Both the position numbers and the translations under genes were made by a program. From NCBI GenBank assembly GCA_036346375.1, contig CM070515.1, positions 18,312,423 through 18,376,422 on the forward strand: 64,000 nucleotides of DNA, in the 5' to 3' direction. Position 1 is the stretch's first letter, and every line of letters starts with the position of its first letter. Positions 1 through 12,042 of this stretch are shown here, piece by piece. A model generated the notes under the pieces. It was not told the origin of the DNA. It saw only the letters and a list, made by a program, of their open reading frames with translations, and made no database searches. The DNA comes from Guadua angustifolia. Its lineage: Eukaryota > Streptophyta > Magnoliopsida > Poales > Poaceae.

Positions 1-174
1 TAATCTTTAATCCCTTTTACGATGTCGGCATTCCTGGGTTTTGAGGAAGTCGGGAAGTTGTGATGTTTTGTCGCTTCTATCTTCTTGAAGTTGTTGATGC
101 GTATATTACGACAATGTTGACTTGCTTCTAAAGTTATTTCAAAAGGATTTGTTGGTGATTTCCATTTCGCAAAA

Positions 175-1120
175 AGATGAGGAGAGAAATATTTCTAGAA
201 AGAATAATTTAGGAACGGAAGAAGAATATCTGCAGAGAAGTGAACACATAGATAAAGATACTAAAGTCTATAAATGAGGAAAGAGTATGTATACAACTAA
301 TGCTAATCTTTTTAGAAAAGTAAGGTTCCCATTTTTTTTCAGTTTTCATTTCTAACATTCATTCTAAAGTTTCTATCCGTATATATAACTTTCCGGTTCT
401 AACTCATTTTCATGGAATAGAATCTAAATAAAGCAATGAGGTGAGTTTTAAAGCACGGTTAGAAATTATTATTGGAACACTAAGTTTTAACTAGCCTAAA
501 GCAGCATAAGCTAGATTGGTATTTACTGATATGGTGGGATGTTGAACTCGGTTTATATATGGGTGGGGTGGTTTCCAGAACTAATAGTGGAAATGAAGAC
601 TACACTACTAATCCAAATGAGGTTTTATTTTTGAGAGAGGTTATTGACTTGGTATTGGAATTATTTTTCAACTCTTGATTTGTGGTTTTCATTAATCGAA
701 AGATAAGGAGCGAAACACTTCTAGAGAGAAAAATTTTAAGACCTGCAGAAAGAAGGTTCTACAAGGGAAACGAGTATATCTGATATCCAACAAGAGGATA
801 GTATATATAGACAGAGAACTAAATCCTACAGATGGAAAGAGAATAGGTACAAAACAAATGAAGCTCTTTTACTCTTCTTTTAGGAAATAGAGTTTCCAAC
901 CTTTTTTTCAGTTTTCTTTTTTTGATGATCATTCTAATGTTTATATTCTGGAAGCATAGAGCTTTTCCGATTCTAACTTAAACTCACAGTATAAAATTTA
1001 GGCAAAGCAATGAGGTGAGTTTTTGTGGCATGGTTAGACGTTATTACTGGAACATTAGGTTTTTAACTAGCCTAAAGTGATTTAAGTTAGTTTGGTATTT
1101 ACTAACATGGTGAGATGTTC
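175..1120 (-). repeat. About 524-bp direct duplication in the chromovirus leader
   Basis: Two diverged tandem units are seen, about 175-545 and 700-1120. Landmarks recur about 524 bp apart: the GAGAAATATTTCTAGA-like motif (182 and 708), the AGCAATGAGGTGAGTTTT motif (about 433 and 1005), and the AACTAGCCTAAAG motif. Copy 2 of the element (22770-23175) has only one unit, so the duplication is specific to copy 1 or its sublineage. Confidence 0.7.
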
Positions 1121-1823
1121 TATGAAGAGGAGACAAGTTTGTATAAGTTTTATATAAAGAAGAGATAAGCTATTTCATGATTTTGTATTCATCCTATGGG
1201 TTGAGTTTTCGATATTCATACATAAGGACAATTTATTATGAAACTTCAACCTTAGAGGTTAAGTTCCCACTTATAAATCGGTCCTGGCAATTCAGAACAA
1301 AAACCAAATTTCAAGTAGCATAACATAACACCAACATATATTGCTCTATGTAACTAGAGCAGAATAATATGCTACGCGTATGGGTTCTCATCTTACGGTA
1401 GATCCTAATGCATTCTAATCATCTGCCCTTTTGCCGTTGGATGATGCTAACTCTTTATGAAGTAGCACCTTCAAGTGGTGCTTCTGTTCTGTCGAAGTGG
1501 CGAAGCGTTGTCTGACTTCCTTGAGATGTTGGCGCATACATTGCAGACTTCATTGGCCGGCATGAAGGATGACAGCGACAAGTCTTGGTCGTCTTCAGTA
1601 GCAATAGCGAAGAAACCACTAGCAACAATTTCTTTTTGAGATGAGGGGAATTTGTTTACAATTCAAAATGAATGTAGAGACAAGAGTAGAATCTTATGAA
1701 CGAGGAAAGAATAGCAGAGTCTACATTTTGCAAATATACTGGCTTTTGGAAGTAAGATTTTGAATTTCTCATATTCCAATGCTAACGACCATTCTATCTA
1801 AGGTTTATCCTACGGTCAGTATA

Positions 1824-1835
1824 GCTCTGATACCA
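1824..1835 (-). other. Primer-binding site, initiator-tRNA-Met type
   Basis: On the minus strand this reads TGGTATCAGAGC, the usual plant LTR-element sequence complementary to the 3' end of initiator tRNA-Met. It lies four bases from the LTR edge at 1840, which fixes the orientation (minus) and identifies 1840-6142 as the 5' LTR. Confidence 0.85.
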
Positions 1836-1839
1836 ACTC

Positions 1840-4800
1840 TGTGAGACCCCGTTCGGATGAACAGGAACCTCCATGTGATTACTGTGCTATTCCCTGGATC
1901 AGTAGCTAGCACTCACATGTTTACAACAATTGGAAATCACAACCATACAATATAATAATTAAGCGGAAACGATTATACAAATAAATATTACAACTCAGAG
2001 GATAAATGGCAGCAAAGGAAGCAATAACTTGCAGTTTGCCCATCCAATCCCGCAGGCAACTGACCAGGCATAACTCCTTAGAAATAAAACGCTTCAAAGA
2101 AGAACCCGCAACTCATGCGATTTAAAAGAGACTCGAAGATCGCTAGCACACACCTACAATATAATTAGGCAAGGGTGAGTATTTTACATACTCAGCAAGA
2201 CTTGAGCAAAACCTACAATACATGCAGGCCATTTCAAAGGAGGCTACCACAGTTAATTTGCATAAAGCGAAATTGAATTGTAAAACAAGTTATTTGCAAA
2301 CAGAATTTATAAGAGCATTTGATTGATAACAAATAAGTAAAGCATAAGTAACACTCACAGTCCTCCATGACGTGAGTGGCGAATCATGAATTCCTGAAAT
2401 CCAACAATGTCAGCCCTTTGACATAAAACACAGTTGCCAAAACAAATGAAACCAACCCTTTTGAAAATAATAAACATTTAACTCGCGCAGAGTTCACCAA
2501 GACACCCATGACCGCGGGTACGGCTAATCAATTAGATTTAAACTCTGCAGAGGTGTACAACTGTACCCACAAGGAATGATCAACCTTTGCCCGGCACACT
2601 TCCTTAGGTGTGTCGTCCAGGAAGACCATACATAGCCATTAAATTCCTAGACAAGGCTTTACACCAGCCCGGGACGTTAACCCCCGCCGTAGAACTAGAA
2701 ACACACACCCAAGCCGTGGATCCACATTCACACACACCCAACACAACGTTTCTAAACACGGTAGGCGACACTGCTACATTAGCAAGTAGACTGACCGAAT
2801 ACCCGTCGAGGTAGACTGACCGAAAACTGTAAGCTCCCCTACCAATGAGCAAAGCCATGTCTAAACAATTTAATAGGCTAAGGCTAACCCATCCTCACCC
2901 TCGTGGTTTGTACGGATTTTCTTGGATCAAGCTACACGATGTTCGGTCCTTAGTTGTGACACGGGCGACACTTCACCCTACACTACGTGCATTTCCTTAT
3001 TACACACCGGCTATTGCCAATAATCGCCGCATCAAAGCATAGCTTTCTTTTGGGTTTTAATCAAAGTACCCACAACCAACGAAGGCTATTTCCAAGGTTT
3101 TCAGAAACAAATGTTGCTTTGATCATGTATATCATTGATTCTAAAGCACGGCTAAGCATGAATAATATGAACGCATATACCCATGATGACATTAAGTAAC
3201 GCCTAACCATTAATCTAAGGTTATCAAGGTTCACATTTCATAATTATCAAAGGAGATTCATGTGACAACAGGTATTATCTACCAACCACAAGATAGCAAT
3301 TTACATAAAGTAAACGCATGCATAAAACAATTTGATGCATAAAAGGAATATAAAATATTGGGAGCAATATGGTCAAAGGATGCTTGCCTTTCTTAATTGT
3401 CGTTTACGATGAAGACGAGGATCGAGGATGATGGAGGCGATGAAGGAATCAGAGGCGTCGAGTTCTACACGTTGGTCAACGGAAAATACAGCAAAATACT
3501 AAATTCAATAAGGGCAAAAAGAAAATTGATAGTAAGAACGAATATAACTCCACACATAGAACAGGGTTGCTTATTATGAATTTATTTTCCTTATTTTACG
3601 AATTCAAGATGCTAAAATTGATTAAACTATAATAATCTAATCATTTCAGGCCTAGACAGATTCTTATCCCTTGTTAATAGATTCAGATTCGAAGCAACGT
3701 TTTAATAAAGTTTTTAGTTATTGCCAGTAGACTCTAAATGCTAGAATATATATATGAATCATCATATATATGTATACTAGCATAAGCGTGATTATGTATG
3801 CAAGAGCATACATGAATAACTAAAGTTTTCATCTAAGTTTTAATGTCTACACAGATTTAACTCCAGTTGCATTTTATAACTTTTGATCACATAACATTAC
3901 TATTTTACTAAAGCCCCTATTTACTTAAATCTTTATACGTATGTATATATATATATATATATAACATGTTCATTTAAAGATTCATTATACTAATGGAGCA
4001 ACTTAACTTGAACATCATTGTTTTACATTTTTGAGCTATTAACAGTATCGGGGTTTCTGAAAATTCACTTTTCTTAATTTTGCCTAAAGTAAAAATCATT
4101 AATTTCCTAAGACAATAAAGCTTTTCTCAAGTATTTCATTTACTAAAATTCATACAGTAATTCTTCTAACAATATTTTTGCATATTCTAATTCTACTAGA
4201 TTTTACATGAATTTACAAATTTATTTCACTCGAATTGGATTTCTAAATCACAAGATATTTAAACTTGAATCTTCTTTGTTATGAAAATTCCTGAAAATAA
4301 AACTTTCCACAAATGGCAAATACGTTTTCCTTTGGAGATTACGCTTTCCTTTCGGGCTAAAACCGATTCACTCTCCGTTGGGACCCGAATGTCGAGACAA
4401 AACAGGGGAGCGATTCACGGCCTCGCCGGCGCGTAACGGCGGCGGAACGGAGAAACGGCCGCACCTACAAAGACCAAAGATGACGAGAGGAGTTTAATGG
4501 TGGTACTCATTCCGCCGGACGGCGGCAATGTGGTCGCCCACGACGCTGCTGTTTGCCGCCATGGATTCCTATGAAAGCTCTACTCCGGCGATCGATTGAC
4601 TCGGGCGAGAACTCTATGAGCATCGATGAGTTGAGGAGGTTCGATTTACCCGAGAACGGCGCAGAAGAGTTAGCGAGAAGCTCGCCCACGGCGCTACCGA
4701 GACGAAGAAGATGACCGGCGGAAATGGCAGGCTGCGAATCAAAGGAGATGAAATTGATGCTTAGTTAGTACTCCTGGGTGCACGGCGAAGCTTCTGGACC

Positions 4801-6142
4801 AAGAAATTTCGGAGATTACCAATCGATTCGAGCTCGCGTTGATTTCCCCCTTTCCCTGGCTCCCTGCTGTCAATGGCGAAAATGAAGAATGGAGCCAGAA
4901 AGCTGATGAATGGAAAGGGGAAAGAATACTAGTGTGTCTCTGGAGTGGCTTTGTATTGGCTTGGCGGACTGTAGGGCGGAGACGCGCGTTAGCGATCGGC
5001 ATTGCTTCGGCTCGGCCGGACAGGGAGTTGGCGAGGACGTTAATGGCGAAGGCATGGGCTGTGGGACTCGTGGCTTGAGCCGTGCGATGCTGAGGGAAGA
5101 TGACATAGAGGAGTGACCGAGCGAGTCTTTGGTTCGATGCATCGGCATGGGCTGCGTTCAACTCGCTGGAGAGTTCGCCTCCCGCTCCCAAATGGATCAA
5201 AGCGGAAGCCGAGGAAGATGAGTCCGCAACTGGGCCCTGGGTCCACTGTCAGCCACTGAGGATGCCATAGCTATGCGCCAAGAGGACGGAACGGAAAAGG
5301 TTGGCCCACAAGTCAGTTGAATAGCCGAAGAAACAGAGTGGTTGGGCACCGTTTTCTCCCTCTCTCTCTGATTTTTTGCTGGTAGTCAATGGTGGTAGAA
5401 AATGGTAAAACTTTTTGACCGTGTTCTCCAAGAAGTATTTATCCCCTGGTAAAAATTTGAGGCTTATCCAAGTTACTGAAATTTTATAAAAATTCTTTCA
5501 ATAGTGACTGTTTGATTTCCTAGCCTCTGTCTTCGATTTTTGTTTATGATCAAATGAAGTCCATTATTTTTAAATTTTTGTTTTTCAATTTTATTTGGGC
5601 TATGGATTCTGATGTAAAATTTTCAGCTCAATTACTCGAGCCATTATTTAATTAAAATTCTGACACTGAAATTTCCATTTTTCTAAGTTTTCTGTTTTCG
5701 AATTTTATAAAGTCTCAAACCATTTTATTAATTTATTATATTTTTGCTATGTGTAGATATAGTTATGAGGTTCTCATATAAATTTTCTCAATTCCATTTG
5801 CTGTTCCAATATTTTCCACCATTTCTGATAATGCATTATTTGGGAATAAAATTTGTTCTGCCATTTTTCTTTCCCAATTTCTTAGGCATGAATTTCATTT
5901 GAAAATTTGAATGGCTTATTTACATGCTCATGATTTTCATGATTAAATTTTTCTAGATTTTTACTTTTTGATTTTTGCCCTTTTTTTTCTTTGCATTCTT
6001 TAGTTGACTTTTATTGCAACTCAAAACACAATAAGAATTCAATAACTCCAAATAAAATCAAAGACATTATGAACAAGCTGAAAATATTCACATTCAAATT
6101 TAAATACCATGTTTTACTGTTCCTAATTTCTGGGCTGTTACA
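1840..6142 (-). repeat. 5' LTR of chromovirus copy 1 (about 4.3 kb)
   Basis: On the plus strand it opens TGTGAGACC and closes GTTACA. It is homologous over its length to the LTR at 14059-19299, but about 0.9 kb shorter. A GC-rich block at about 4340-5300 lies in AT-rich flanks, as in copy 2 (17480-18480). The open frames inside (for example 4739-5200) have no recognisable domain and are not kept in copy 2, so I treat the whole interval as non-coding LTR. A short (AT)n run lies at 3944-3962. Confidence 0.75.
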
Positions 6143-7565
6143 GCCTCGATGCCACGCTCAGAGATGATGAAGCCGAGTAGCTTTCCCTTGGGGACCCCAA
6201 AGACGCACTTCTCGGGGTTGAGCTTAATGCGAAACCGCCAGAGGCTCGCAAAAGTCTCCTCTAAGTCGGTGACAAGGTCGTCGGCCTTCCTAGTTTTAAC
6301 AACGATGTCGTCGACGTACGCCTCGATGTTACGGCCTATTTGGTCGTTGAAGCACGTTTGCATACATCGCTGGTATGTAGCACCCGCGTTCTTCAGACCA
6401 AACGGCATTGTTACGTAACAAAACGAGCCGAATGGAGTGATGAAAGAGGTTGCGAGCTGGTCGAACTCTTTCATTACTATCTGGTGATAGCCCAAGTAGG
6501 CGTCCAGAAAGGATAAGGACTCACACCCCGCAGTGGAGTCGACGACTTGGTCAATGCGAGGCAATGGAAAAGAGTCCTTGGGACATGTCTTGTTCAGGCC
6601 CGTGTAATCAACACATATTCTCCATTGCCTGGATTTCTTTTTTACAAGCACAGGGTTGGCTAGCCACTCGGGGTGGCGTACCTCTTTTATAAACCCTGCG
6701 GCCAGAAGCTTGGCGATCTCCCCTCCTATGACCTTGCGCTTCTCCTCGTCGATGCGGCGCAAGCGCTTGATGACCGGCCTTGAGCCGGGTCGGATGTTCA
6801 AGGAGTGCTCGGCGACCTCCCTCGGGATGCCTGGCATGTCGGAGGGCTTCCACACAAAGACATCCCGGTTGGCGCGGAGGAAGTCGACGAGTGCGCCTTA
6901 CTATTTGGCGGGGAGCGTGGCTCCGACGCGCACGGTCTTGGCCGGGTCTTCGGGATCGACCGCGACCTCCTTCGTATCCTCGGCGGACTTGAAGGATCCC
7001 GGCCCCGACTTGCTGGAGTCGGGGGCGGACTCAGAGGTTTCCCTCCGGAGGCTCTCGAGCTCGGCGGACGCAATGAGTGTCGACGCCAGCTCGCAACTGC
7101 TGCGCTCGCAGTTGTAGGTGAGCTGAAAGGATGCGGCCACGGTGATAACTCCCGCGGCCCTGGCATCTTCAGCTTAAGGTAGGTGTAGTTGGGGACCGCC
7201 ATGAACTTGGCGTAGCATGGCCTTCCCATGATGGCGTGGTAGGAGCCAGGGAACCCCACAACCTCAAAGACCAGGGTCTTGGTGCGGAAGTTGTTCGGGC
7301 TCCCGAAGGTGACGGGCAGGTCGATCTGCCCGAGTGGGTAGGCCTGTTGGCCTGGGACGATGCCGTGGAAGGGCGCCTTGCTTGGTCGGAGACGCGAGGG
7401 AGGGATCCCCATGGCGTCGAAAGTATCAACATACAGGATGTTGAGACTACTGCCGCCGTCCATAAGCACCTTAGATAGGCGCTTTGTCCCCACAACGGGG
7501 GCCATGACCAGGGGATATCTCCCAGGGTGCGGGACATGGTCGGGGTGGTCGGCGACTCCGACCAC
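6143..7565 (-). pseudogene. Tat-type pol fragment: aspartic protease and reverse transcriptase
   Basis: The protease part (about 7160-7565) carries LMDGGSSLNILY, the active-site style of RIRE2-like elements, and ends with an IMGRPCYAKFMA-like motif. A frameshift near 7150 and double stops near 6899 (TAG TAA) separate it from the RT. The RT (6143-about 6880) has CVDYTGLNKTCPKDSFPLP, MPFGLKNAGATYQR and the catalytic box YVDD (about 6306-6320). It reads to GFIISERGIEA, then enters foreign sequence at 6142. In the family, RT continues into RNase H and integrase, which are absent here because of the insertion. The protein is not functional as read. Confidence 0.88.
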
Positions 7566-7842
7566 CGGAGGTACTTGGGCGCGGCGGGAGCCGCCTCGTG
7601 GACCTCTCGGAAGGCAAGCTCTGCTGCCGTCTGTCAGCGCAGCTTGTCGGCCTGCCGAAGATCATGAGGCAGTCATCAGGTTTAGGGAACTCGGCGTCCG
7701 CCCCCTTGTCCCCGACATCAGGTGTCGTGTCCTGCTTCTTTCCTTTGCTCCGCGTGGGGGCTCTGGAAATGAAGCGCTTTAGGGTCTCGCAGTCCTCTGT
7801 GACTTGTGCTCGACGGGTACTGTGATGGACAACGGCCGTCCA

Positions 7843-9363
7843 TCACCGCTTTCGAAGTGTTCGCCGCTTCGCCGCGCGCGTTTCTCGCTTAGCAGGGTGG
7901 TCGGCGGCCACGACCACGTGGCCTTCATGGCCCTGCTTCCCCTTCCGCTTCCGTTTGTCGGAGTGGTCGGAAGGGGCGCCGGCCTCAGTGCCGGACTCGC
8001 GCTTGTCCTTCCCTTTGTCGAAGATGGCCCCCACGGCCTCCTCGCCGGAGGCGTGGTTGGTGGCGATGTCCAGGAGCTCTTTGGTGGTTCGGGGCTTGGC
8101 GCAGCCCAGCTTGTGGACCAAGGCTTTGGAGGTGGTGCCATAGATGAACGCCCTGGCGACATCGGCGTCGCATATATCGGGGAGCTCATTGCATTGCTGG
8201 GAGAAGCACCGGATGTAGTCCCGGAGCTTCTCCCCTGGCTGCTGTTTGCAGCCTTTCAAGTCCCAGGAGTTTCCAGAGCGCTTGTAAGTGCCCTGGAAGT
8301 TGCCGACGAAGAGATTCTTCAGGTCGGCCCAACTCCTGATGGTGTTTGCGAGCAGATACTCAAGCCAGGCTCGAGCTGAGTCCGCGAGATAAATGGGGAG
8401 GTACTGAATGATAAAGAGATCATCAGTAGCTCCCCCGGCCTGGCACGCAAGCCGGTAATCTTCTAGCCAGACACTGGGGTTTGTCGCCCCAGTGTACTTG
8501 GCGATGTTGACGGGCGCGCGGAACCGGGCAGGGAAATTTGCGTGGCGGATCTCTTGGCCAAACGCCCGAGGCCCGGGGCCATCGGGGCTTGGGCCGCGGT
8601 CGCAGCGTCGGCCGCTGTCGATGGTCCGCGATCGGGCCGCCTCAACGATCATCCTTCTACGCGCCTCGATGGTGTCGCGAACGTCGCGACTGTCACCCAG
8701 CAGTCGACGCACCGGAGTGCGCGAGAACTGGGGCCGCTCAAGGAGCGACGCCGTCTTTGCTGGACCTCGCTGGTCCCGCGGAGTGGCACGACTTGGGTGG
8801 CTTGAGGAGGCCCCCAAGTGATGGGAGCCGGAAGCTTGGGCGTGTTGTACGGCAGCACGCTCCACCAACCCCCGGAGGTTCTGGTACTTGAGCTTAGCCT
8901 CCGGGTCCTCCGGCTCAGAAATGCCGCGAAGTAGTATCACTGCTGGGGCGACATTTTGGCTGGCCTGGGGGAAGAACGGGAGACCGTCGGATTCCTCGGC
9001 CAGTTGACGTTGAACCTCGCGCACGCAGCGTGCGCGCGCGCCAGGTACGTATGAGGGCTCAGGCTGGCGCCACCCTAGGTCGGTCTGAAGTTCGTCCAGC
9101 TGAGCCTTTTGAGCCTCCAGTTGCTCGCGCTGCTGTTGGAGCTCAGCGCGGTGAGCCTAGAGGTCCTCCTCCACCGCCTGCGCCGTGGCGCGTCGAGCGG
9201 CAGTTGTCGGGGTCACGGGAGTTCCGACCAGGTCGCCTATTCCCGCCATGTTGCACTCGCGAGAGCGCAACACGTTGGGAATACGTTCTGCGTCGGAACT
9301 AGAGTCGCTGCTGGAGGAGACGTCCAACAGTTCGTGGACGGAGGCTGGCGCGTAGCTAGCCAT
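7843..9363 (-). pseudogene. Tat-type gag polyprotein with one in-frame TAG
   Basis: I place the start at 9363 (MASYAPASVHEL) because this frame runs straight into the longer open stretch from 9024, with a single TAG at 9157-9159 (probably CAG to TAG) between them. The N-terminus is followed by a glutamine/leucine-rich coiled coil (AELQQQREQLEAQKAQLDEL). The C-terminal half is the retrotransposon gag domain (FPARFRAPVNIAKYTG, WLEYL, WADLKNLFVGNFQGTY, KLRDYIRCFSQQCNEL), then basic residues. Gag would form the retroelement capsid in the cytoplasm. The single stop makes this copy inactive. Confidence 0.85.
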
Positions 9364-9700
9364 CGCTACGAGCCGTGAGCCTGTGGGGGGCAATATGGCC
9401 ATCGACGCAAGCCCTCGGGCGCCGCCACTAGAGTGGCTTGATCTTGAAACGGTTCGCGCCGAGGTCCGCGAGGGCTCAAGCCGAGGTCGCCAAAGACGTC
9501 GGCGATGGAGTCGAGGCTCCTGGAGGGAGCCTGGGCCTGGGGGTGGCGGGGACGAGCACGAGCTCACTCGCCGTAGTGGCGACGAAATCGAGGGAGACGA
9601 AGCGGATCTGGCCCCTTGATGCAGACGCGCCGTCGTTGGTGAAGAAAGCCATCAAGGAGGCAAGCAGGAATCCGGAGATGATAATGACGCACGGAGACCC

Positions 9701-9714
9701 TACCTGGCGCGCCA
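9701..9714 (-). other. Primer-binding site, tRNA-Arg-like
   Basis: The minus strand reads TGGCGCGCCAGGTA two bases from the LTR edge (9717). The complement matches my recollection of the 3' end plus CCA of a plant arginine tRNA, the primer usual for RIRE2-type elements. The position fixes 9717 onward as the 5' LTR. Confidence 0.75.
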
Positions 9715-9716
9715 AC

Positions 9717-10611
9717 TGTCGGTGTTTCGTATGACCCGCAAGTGAATTTGTAGATGTAGGGGGTCGTTTGCTCCCTCTCCTTGAATGGTTTGACGCAGGG
9801 AGTCCAAGATTTATACTGGTTCGGGCCTAATGTCCCTACGTCCAGTTCACGATGGTGGCATTTGTATTGCTATAGGGGTGCAGCAGGCTGCACAGGATTA
9901 CAAGCGAGGGCTCAAAACAGGCCTTGAGCGCCCGTCCGAGTGAGATGAGCGAGGGGTCGGAGGCTCGGGAGCTAGGAGCGTTCGCCTGAGCCAGATGATG
10001 GACTCGATCGCGCAGTGGGGGTTGGTTATCAGCTGGAGAGAGTTGCCCTTCCCGGAGGGCCCTGCCTCCCTTTATATCGGTGGAGGGGGCAGGTTACACA
10101 GGAGTTTTAGAAAAAGGGTGAGGGTATGCAGCATCCGGGAGTCCCGGTCTTCGGCCTTGGCGACTGACAGGTCCCTGTTTGCCCCACGTCGGGTCAATAG
10201 ACACAATGGATAGTGTTCCGTTTGGGAAGGTGCGCGCTTGCTGTCTGGGCCTGTCAGATGGAGATGGTGCAAAGAGACAGGTGCTTGACTCTGCGCCCGC
10301 TGGCCGCCTAGGGAAGGAACCTCCTATCCCATCATAGCCATCATGTCCGTGGGGCAGGCGGCCAGCTTGCCGTCATCAGCCGACGTGGCGAGGTCGCTGG
10401 GTCGAAACTCGTTGGGGCTCCTGCCTGAGGCCAGGTCAGAGCCTGCGGAGGTGTCGGACTCGGGTCTGGGTCGGAGCCTGCGGAGGCGCCGGACCCGGAG
10501 CCTGGTCGGAGTCTTCTCGGTGGGATGGATCGAGGCCGAAGAACTTTCGGGACCCGGCGAAGCATTCGGTTGAGGCTGGGCCCAGGATGGCCCATTGGGA
10601 ATTCCGGCCAA
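9717..10611 (-). repeat. 5' LTR of the Tat/RIRE2-like element
   Basis: The plus-strand edge is TGTCGGTGTTTCG at 9717. The minus strand carries a TATA box (GATATAAAGGG, about 10072-10082), which would start transcription toward gag. The outer boundary is uncertain (10.61-10.74 kb): copia-like coding sequence is recognisable again only above about 10760. The high-GC open frames inside (for example 10324-10611) are not supported as genes. Confidence 0.65.
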
Positions 10612-10759
10612 TGTTTAGCGATAATCCCATCCGCGAGGGGCGGCGACTTGGGCAGCACTTCCTTCTATGCTCTGCATTGTCGCCGACCGCGTCGTCATGT
10701 CCGAATGGCAGAGAGAAGTGATCTCGAAATATATGTATGCTTTGCTGTGGGGTACCCCT

Positions 10760-11365
10760 GGTACGAGTATTCGTCACTCACTGAGATCGGATCAGACTCG
10801 CCACAATCGCCGACACCAGGGAATTGAAATCATAGTCCAGCCCGGTGAGGATGTACTCCACCGGTTCTTCATCTTCAAGCGGACGTCCTGCTGCAGCCAT
10901 CTCGTCGCTGAGGGAACACATTTTTCCCACGTACTCAGCCACCGTCATATTTCCCTTTTGAGCGGTGGATAGAGCTAGGCGCGTGTTAACCGCGCGAACT
11001 CTTGTCTGCGATGTGAACATATCTTCGATCGCGTGCCAAGCCTCCGTCGCGGTCCTTTTTGCCGCGATCTGAGCCAAGACGTCTCTTGACAGGGAGGCAA
11101 GAAGGAAGCTAAGGACCTGTTGATCCAAAGCTAGCCACTCTTCATAGGCAGGATTGGTCACTTTGTCGCCTTCCTTGCCTTCGATTTCAGCAGCAGGCAT
11201 CTTGGTCTTGCCGGTGAGGTAGCCTTCAAGACGAGCACCACGCACGGTGGCAAGAATCTGGGCTTTCCACATTGCGTGGTTGTTTTTGGCAAGCTTCTCT
11301 GAAACAGGATGGGAGATCAAGGAACTCATGGCAAAACTAGACAGTGAAGAAGAACCGCCTGACAT
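10760..11365 (-). pseudogene. Ty1/copia gag N-terminal region, truncated
   Basis: The likely start is ATG at 11365 (MSGGSSSLSS), just inside the primer-binding site. The product is the UBN2/copia gag type: KLAKNNHAMWKAQILATVRGARLEGYLTG, then WLALDQQVLSFLLASLS, a TRVRAVNTRLALSTAQKGNMTVAEYVGKM region, and DYDFNSLVSAIVA. A one-base frameshift near 10788 moves the family-typical SDPISVSD motif into another frame. Recognisable similarity then stops near 10760, where the other element begins. The zinc knuckle is missing. This is a relic, with no stop-free route to protease or integrase in the window. Confidence 0.85.
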
Positions 11366-11388
11366 TGTTGTGGCTTGGATCTCTTCAG

Positions 11389-11400
11389 GCTCTGATACCA
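11389..11400 (-). other. Primer-binding site, initiator-tRNA-Met type
   Basis: The minus strand reads TGGTATCAGAGC and directly abuts the LTR edge at 11401. This is usual for plant Ty1/copia elements. Confidence 0.85.
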
Positions 11401-11626
11401 TGTGAAACCGATCAGAGATGCAAAGGCAATTGGGTGGAAGCAGTCGCACCTTGACCGTGCGCTGTCTACGCGTTAATATAGGGTGACAAATCGCGCCAAT
11501 AGATTACACGGGGTAACAACCTGATAAGCTAGCCACAGATAGCGCAACAACCAATTACAACCGATCTAATTATACTCAACTAACTATCTTAGGCTGGCAG
11601 CATCATGGGTTGTTACGAGGATTACA
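11401..11626 (-). repeat. Short 5' LTR of the copia element
   Basis: The plus strand opens TGTGAAACC at 11401 and I place the far edge at ATTACA (11626). On the minus strand that is TGTAATCC...GGTTTCACA. A minus-strand TATA-like motif (CCTATATTAA) is at about 11473-11482. The length (about 226 bp) fits copia LTRs. The outer edge is tentative. Confidence 0.55.
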
Positions 11627-11665
11627 TTTGAACAGATTACATGATTATCTAACAACAACAAATTT

Positions 11666-12042
11666 GGTGAAGACAAATGGGCACGGGACAGTAAAGTGGC
11701 TGAAATCCAAGACCTAAATTGGCTTCGTAAATCAAAATAGAGTCCATGAAGGAAAAAAAAGGTACCGGTGAGATCAAGAGATATTGAGGACAAGGCATGT
11801 GTGATTACTGCATGTTCTGGCTCAAAAAAGCAACTAAGCAATGCTAATCCAGGTTTTTAGGATGCACTGGCTTGTTTGGTTGTCTGATTGTGATCAGCCT
11901 AAATCTATTTAGATAGATGCTATTTGGTTCGTTGCATTGGATATGCAGGATGCATGGTGTGAAGGTGAAAAAGGTTGTTAGCAGATCTGCTAATTATCTT
12001 AAGATACTCTAGTAGCAATACTTATATTATTGAGCCTTAATC
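11666..12042. repeat. Duplicated host segment, paralogue of 35351-36605
   Basis: This segment matches 35351-35720 plus 36583-36605 at high identity: landmarks are GGTGAAGACAAATGGG, GTGTGATTACTGCATGTTCTGG and CTTATATTATTGAGCC. It lacks the LINE found in the other copy, so it preserves the empty insertion site at 12019-12037. No gene is recognisable. The stretch 12043-12191 matches neither copy and shows nothing identifiable. Confidence 0.8.

Larger units (their letters stand above)
1..6142 (-). mobile_element. Tekay/Del-like chromovirus copy 1, partial (5' LTR plus leader)
   Basis: This is the 5' part of a Ty3/gypsy element read on the minus strand. It has a 4.3-kb LTR (1840-6142), a primer-binding site beside it (1824-1835), and leader DNA that runs off the left edge of the window. 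Positions 1-1420 are clearly homologous to 22619-23608 in the second copy, and the LTR is homologous to 14059-19299, so both belong to one family. The LTR ends GTTACA at 6142 and directly abuts coding sequence of another element (the RT at 6143 onward), so this copy inserted there. The family is assigned from copy 2, which retains an integrase C-terminus of Tekay/Del type. Confidence 0.75.
6143..10611 (-). mobile_element. Tat/RIRE2-like Ty3/gypsy element, interrupted
   Basis: In minus-strand order: LTR (9717 to about 10611), PBS (9701-9714), gag (7843-9363), protease and reverse transcriptase (6143-7565). The element stops abruptly at 6143 inside the RT, where the LTR of chromovirus copy 1 begins. 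RNase H, integrase and 3' LTR should lie beyond the left edge of the window. The outer LTR edge near 10611 is approximate because no clean terminal CA is visible. Confidence 0.8.
10612..11626 (-). mobile_element. Ty1/copia element, 5' fragment
   Basis: In minus-strand order: short 5' LTR (11401 to about 11626), iMet primer-binding site (11389-11400), and the gag start (11365 down to about 10760). It is cut by the Tat/RIRE2-like LTR, so the rest of pol and the 3' LTR would lie left of the window beyond both nested elements. Confidence 0.75.

Noticed and set aside
4739..5200. 153-residue open frame in the chromovirus LTR
   Set aside because: No domain, and the homologous part of the other LTR (17480-18480) does not keep it.
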